A stretch of DNA of 64,000 bases from Prostheceraeus crozeri (lineage: Eukaryota; Platyhelminthes; Polycladida; Euryleptidae). A program made the position numbers and the translations under genes. Under the pieces are notes generated by a model that did no database searches, was not told where the DNA came from, and saw only the letters and a list, made by a program, of their open reading frames with translations. Where the stretch lies: NCBI GenBank assembly GCA_907163375.1, contig CAJQUW010006289.1, positions 1 to 64,000 of the forward strand. Reading direction: 5' to 3'. Shown here in pieces: positions 61,844 to 64,000 of the stretch. Position 1 is the stretch's first letter. The number at the start of each line of letters is the position of its first letter.

Positions 61844-62059
61844 ACAAATAGCATGACATGCATTCTGTGATCAGAACGCCAGAAAACGTCTAAAAATAGC
61901 TACTATGCGACAAAGATTAACAATTTATTGTTAATCTTTGTCGCACAGTGGACAAATAGCATGACATGCATTCTGTGATCAGAACGCCTGAAAACGTCTA
62001 AAAATAGCTACTATGCGACAAAGATTAACAATTCATTGTTAATCTTTGTCGCACAGTGG
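61844..62059. repeat. Two tandem 108 bp units, each with a 40 bp palindrome
   Basis: The unit 61844-61951 is repeated at 61952-62059 with only about two differences. Each unit starts ACAAATAGCATGACATGCAT and contains TGCGACAAAGATTAACAAT followed two bases later by its reverse complement (61906-61945 and 62014-62053). Pairing extends outward imperfectly (AATAGCTACTA with CAGTGGCTAT). The structure suggests duplicated transposon ends or a hairpin-forming satellite seed. Confidence 0.85.
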
Positions 62060-62711
62060 CTATCTTTATACTTTTGTCAACGGTTTGGGTGGGGAAAACA
62101 TTGTCAAAATTAGAATAATCTGAGATGTCATCAGAGAATTCGATGAAGGGTGTGAGACGGTTACACAGAAGGACGGTTACTGTAGATCTCGCTCAATTTG
62201 TTGCTATACATCCGTCCAATAAATCATAGAATTAAGTGAGGATGAATCAATGAGAGCAAACCTTGGGCATGTGACATCATTTGTGTGATGGAAAACCCAA
62301 GTAAAACGATGTGTTTCTTGATAGCTATAATATTGAGGACCGTTCGTCCCTGCAGGCGCAGGTCATGATCACAATTGAAAAACAAATTTACGAGACCAAA
62401 CTGTTGCTATTGTCATTCACTCTAACTCACATCCCGAATGCACAATGCCATAGAAATGCGACAACAGGCAGCAAACATACATGTAGATACAGGCAACCGC
62501 AATAGTCAATCAACAGACTATGCGCCAGAACAAAGAAGTACCTGATAAAGGAATGCATATGTACAATAAATAAGATAGAATAATTATTGGCAATAAGTAA
62601 GAGGAAAAAAGAAAAGAAAGAAGGGAAAATATTAAAATTAAAAATTGCTGATTTTGCTGCTTCGGTTGATTCAGCTTTAATTAAAAGTTAAGTTAAAAAT
62701 TAGAGACCGCC

Positions 62712-62860
62712 GAATCATAACATACATACTGATGAGCAGAAAGCTCTAAATTCTTTGAAATCTGTGAGTGATGTCATTTTTCTTCCATCAGATAAGGGAA
62801 TTTCCATGGTTGGTTAATGACCGTGCTGTTTATGACAATAAATTGAAATAATACAATAAT
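62712..62860 (+). mobile_element. Penelope-like reverse transcriptase fragment
   Basis: The plus strand shows TDEQKALNSLKS followed by VIFLPSDKG, the pattern (E..AL..L..D..I...PADKG) found at the start of the Penelope-like reverse transcriptase. It is a short, broken fossil; no catalytic block is present. Confidence 0.6.
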
Positions 62861-63039
62861 TAAGGTCTATGTTCATCTGCTCTCTCCTTTTCTTCCAATT
62901 TTCGATTTTGTGATGCTGTTTTTAATATAGATAGTAGTATTTTAAACACTTTTTTATTTTAACAACCCCTTTCTCCCATATAAATGAGGTAGGGGGGATT
63001 CATACAAACGAGATAAAAAGGTGACAGTTCATATACATC

Positions 63040-64000
63040 ATAAAATTCATGGAAACACAAACTAGCTACAGTCCACAAACCATCAGGGTAACACAGTCAA
63101 GTAAAATGTCAGCCGCTCCATACTTCAACCACCTTGTGCACAGTTCTCCGCCATACGAGTCTGTCTTCTGCGTCGCTTCTCCAACTTCTTCAATCTTCCT
63201 CCGCCTTCTGGAAATGTCTTTTGACACAGTCACTCCAACAAATCCTCGGTCTTCCTCTTCTTCGCACACTCATTTCTTGCTCCATTCGCCTGGGTAGCCT
63301 CTGCTCATTCATTCTTGCCACATGTCCGGCCCAAGATAGTCTCTTTCCCACAATCTTCTGAGTCATCGTTCGTTTCAGTCCGACTTCGAGTCTCATTTCT
63401 GCTAGTTTTCTTCTGTCAACCAACTTCACTCCACACAACCTCCTCAGCCAATTGTTCTCGCACACTTGCAGTCTATCTTGCTGATCTTTGGTGAGCGCCA
63501 TTGTTTCCAGACCATATGTGACTGCTGGAATTACACACACCTCTAACACTTTCCGTCTGATATCTTTGCTGATCCTTCTGTCTCCCAACACTCCTGCCAC
63601 TTTCTGATAGGCTCCGACCCCTGCTCTAATTCTCCTATTCACTTCCATTTCGCTCCGCCCATCTTCCGCTACCACACCTCCCAAGTACTTGAAACCCTTT
63701 GTCTGCTTTAGCTGAATTCCTTGCACCTCAACACTTATGTCCTTTGGCTCCTTTCCGACCCACATTACTTCCGTCTTATCCAAATTGATGCGCAGCCCAT
63801 GCCTTTGGAAATTCTGCGCCCACTTTTCCAGTTGATCTTGTAGCTCCACCTCGTCTTTCGTTATCACAGCTAGATCGTCAGCATGCATTATCTTGTTCAT
63901 TGCATCATGTTCTTCGCTTTTCCTTGACAACAATTCCATAATCAGAATGAACAAAAATGTACTTAAAGCACTTCCTTGTCTGAGCCCTGTTTTTATTTGG
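63040..64000 (-). mobile_element. RTE-like LINE, 3' part, running off the window
   Basis: This is the minus-strand 3' portion of a non-LTR retrotransposon. The reading frame is open from the window edge (64000) to a TGA at 63190. The 3' untranslated part extends to about 63040. The long open frame makes it one of the younger elements in the window. The 5' part, with any endonuclease, lies outside. Confidence 0.82.
63190..64000 (-). CDS. LINE reverse transcriptase, C-terminal part (RTE-like)
   Basis: The frame enters at the window edge with KTGLRQGSALSTFLF, the RT block containing RQG. It then has MHADDLAV, in which the catalytic ADD is kept but the usual Y or F before it is H. After that come LDKTEVMW, FKYLGG.V..DG, AVTYGLETMAL, LSWAGHVARM and RRGRPRICWSDCVKR. 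This order is typical of RTE-like LINE proteins. A TGA ends the frame at 63190, yet the same frame downstream (to TGA 63109-63111) still reads SDAEDRLVWRRTVHKV, which looks like the normal C-terminus. The stop is therefore probably a nonsense mutation. The start lies outside the window. Confidence 0.82.
   Translation of the reverse strand, partial: QIKTGLRQGSALSTFLFILIMELLSRKSEEHDAMNKIMHADDLAVITKDEVELQDQLEKWAQNFQRHGLRINLDKTEVMWVGKEPKDISVEVQGIQLKQTKGFKYLGGVVAEDGRSEMEVNRRIRAGVGAYQKVAGVLGDRRISKDIRRKVLEVCVIPAVTYGLETMALTKDQQDRLQVCENNWLRRLCGVKLVDRRKLAEMRLEVGLKRTMTQKIVGKRLSWAGHVARMNEQRLPRRMEQEMSVRRRGRPRICWSDCVKRHFQKAEED

Larger units (their letters stand above)
61044..63108 (+). other. Intron or 3' part of the WDR-like gene
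   Basis: Downstream of exon G the sequence is AT-rich. It contains the 108 bp tandem duplication (61844-62059) and a Penelope-like RT fragment (62712-62860). No further exon was recognised. The 64-codon frame at 62311-62505 has no motif. Confidence 0.55.

Noticed and set aside
1-64000. CRISPR arrays, bacterial operons or a multi-gene novel system
   Set aside because: Introns with GT-AG sites, animal transposon families and sparse coding density indicate an animal nuclear genome; no regular spacer arrays or gene clusters were seen.

Overview
This is animal (metazoan) nuclear DNA. It is AT-rich, has very little coding sequence, shows GT-AG introns of 1 to 21 kb, and carries many decayed transposable elements of animal type (Tc1/mariner, hAT, Harbinger-like MITEs, Penelope-like retroelements, L2/CR1-like and RTE-like LINEs). 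The phylum cannot be fixed from the sequence. The one clear host gene belongs to the WDR49/WDR64 group of WD40 proteins, a group usually associated with ciliated or flagellated cells.

Backbone. A single plus-strand gene spans most of the window. Seven exons (4224-4316, 13081-13217, 14593-14738, 32221-32394, 53484-53617, 54968-55030, 60894-61043) are supported by open frames, consensus splice sites and, with one exception, matching codon phase. The second to fourth exons encode consecutive WD40 blades ending in the family-typical GTFGQ. The fifth and sixth encode a low-complexity linker. The seventh carries the family-typical CSPF.AL motif near the C-terminus. The phase break between exons 4 and 5 shows that at least one exon in 32395-53483 was not found. 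The 5' and 3' ends of the gene lie outside the window or were not recognised.

Intron contents, left to right. (1) A 1.4 kb palindrome (1474-2849) with Penelope-like coding traces; one arm carries a 350 bp MITE with TTA target duplications. (2) A second palindrome (4915-6350), one arm interrupted by a hAT transposase C-terminal fragment. (3) A non-autonomous hAT element (16190-17397) with a perfect 8 bp target duplication. (4) A tRNA-like/SINE piece and a LINE tail (18.6-20.1 kb). (5) A decayed minus-strand Tc1-like element (22842-24015) whose better-preserved relative, with a DD34E transposase ORF, lies at 35678-37209. (6) A DD41D-type mariner fragment, a perfect 50 bp hairpin and two related TA-flanked MITEs (27.5-33.8 kb). 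(7) Penelope-like remains at 37.2-37.7 kb and a nearly identical pair of 0.6 kb inverted arms around a GIY-YIG region (43.0-44.9 kb). (8) An intronless, broken MFSD1-like transporter copy (46105-47476). (9) A 686 bp element with about 170 bp inverted repeats (48339-49024). (10) An L2/CR1-like LINE end (56.5-57.1 kb). (11) A duplicated 108 bp unit containing palindromes (61844-62059), a Penelope RT fragment and, at the right edge, an RTE-like LINE on the minus strand that runs out of the window.

Nothing here forms a multi-gene system. The most distinctive features are the recurring palindromic Penelope-related structures, a hammerhead-core-like motif repeated near several of them, and a MITE insertion whose empty site survives in the opposite arm of its host palindrome.
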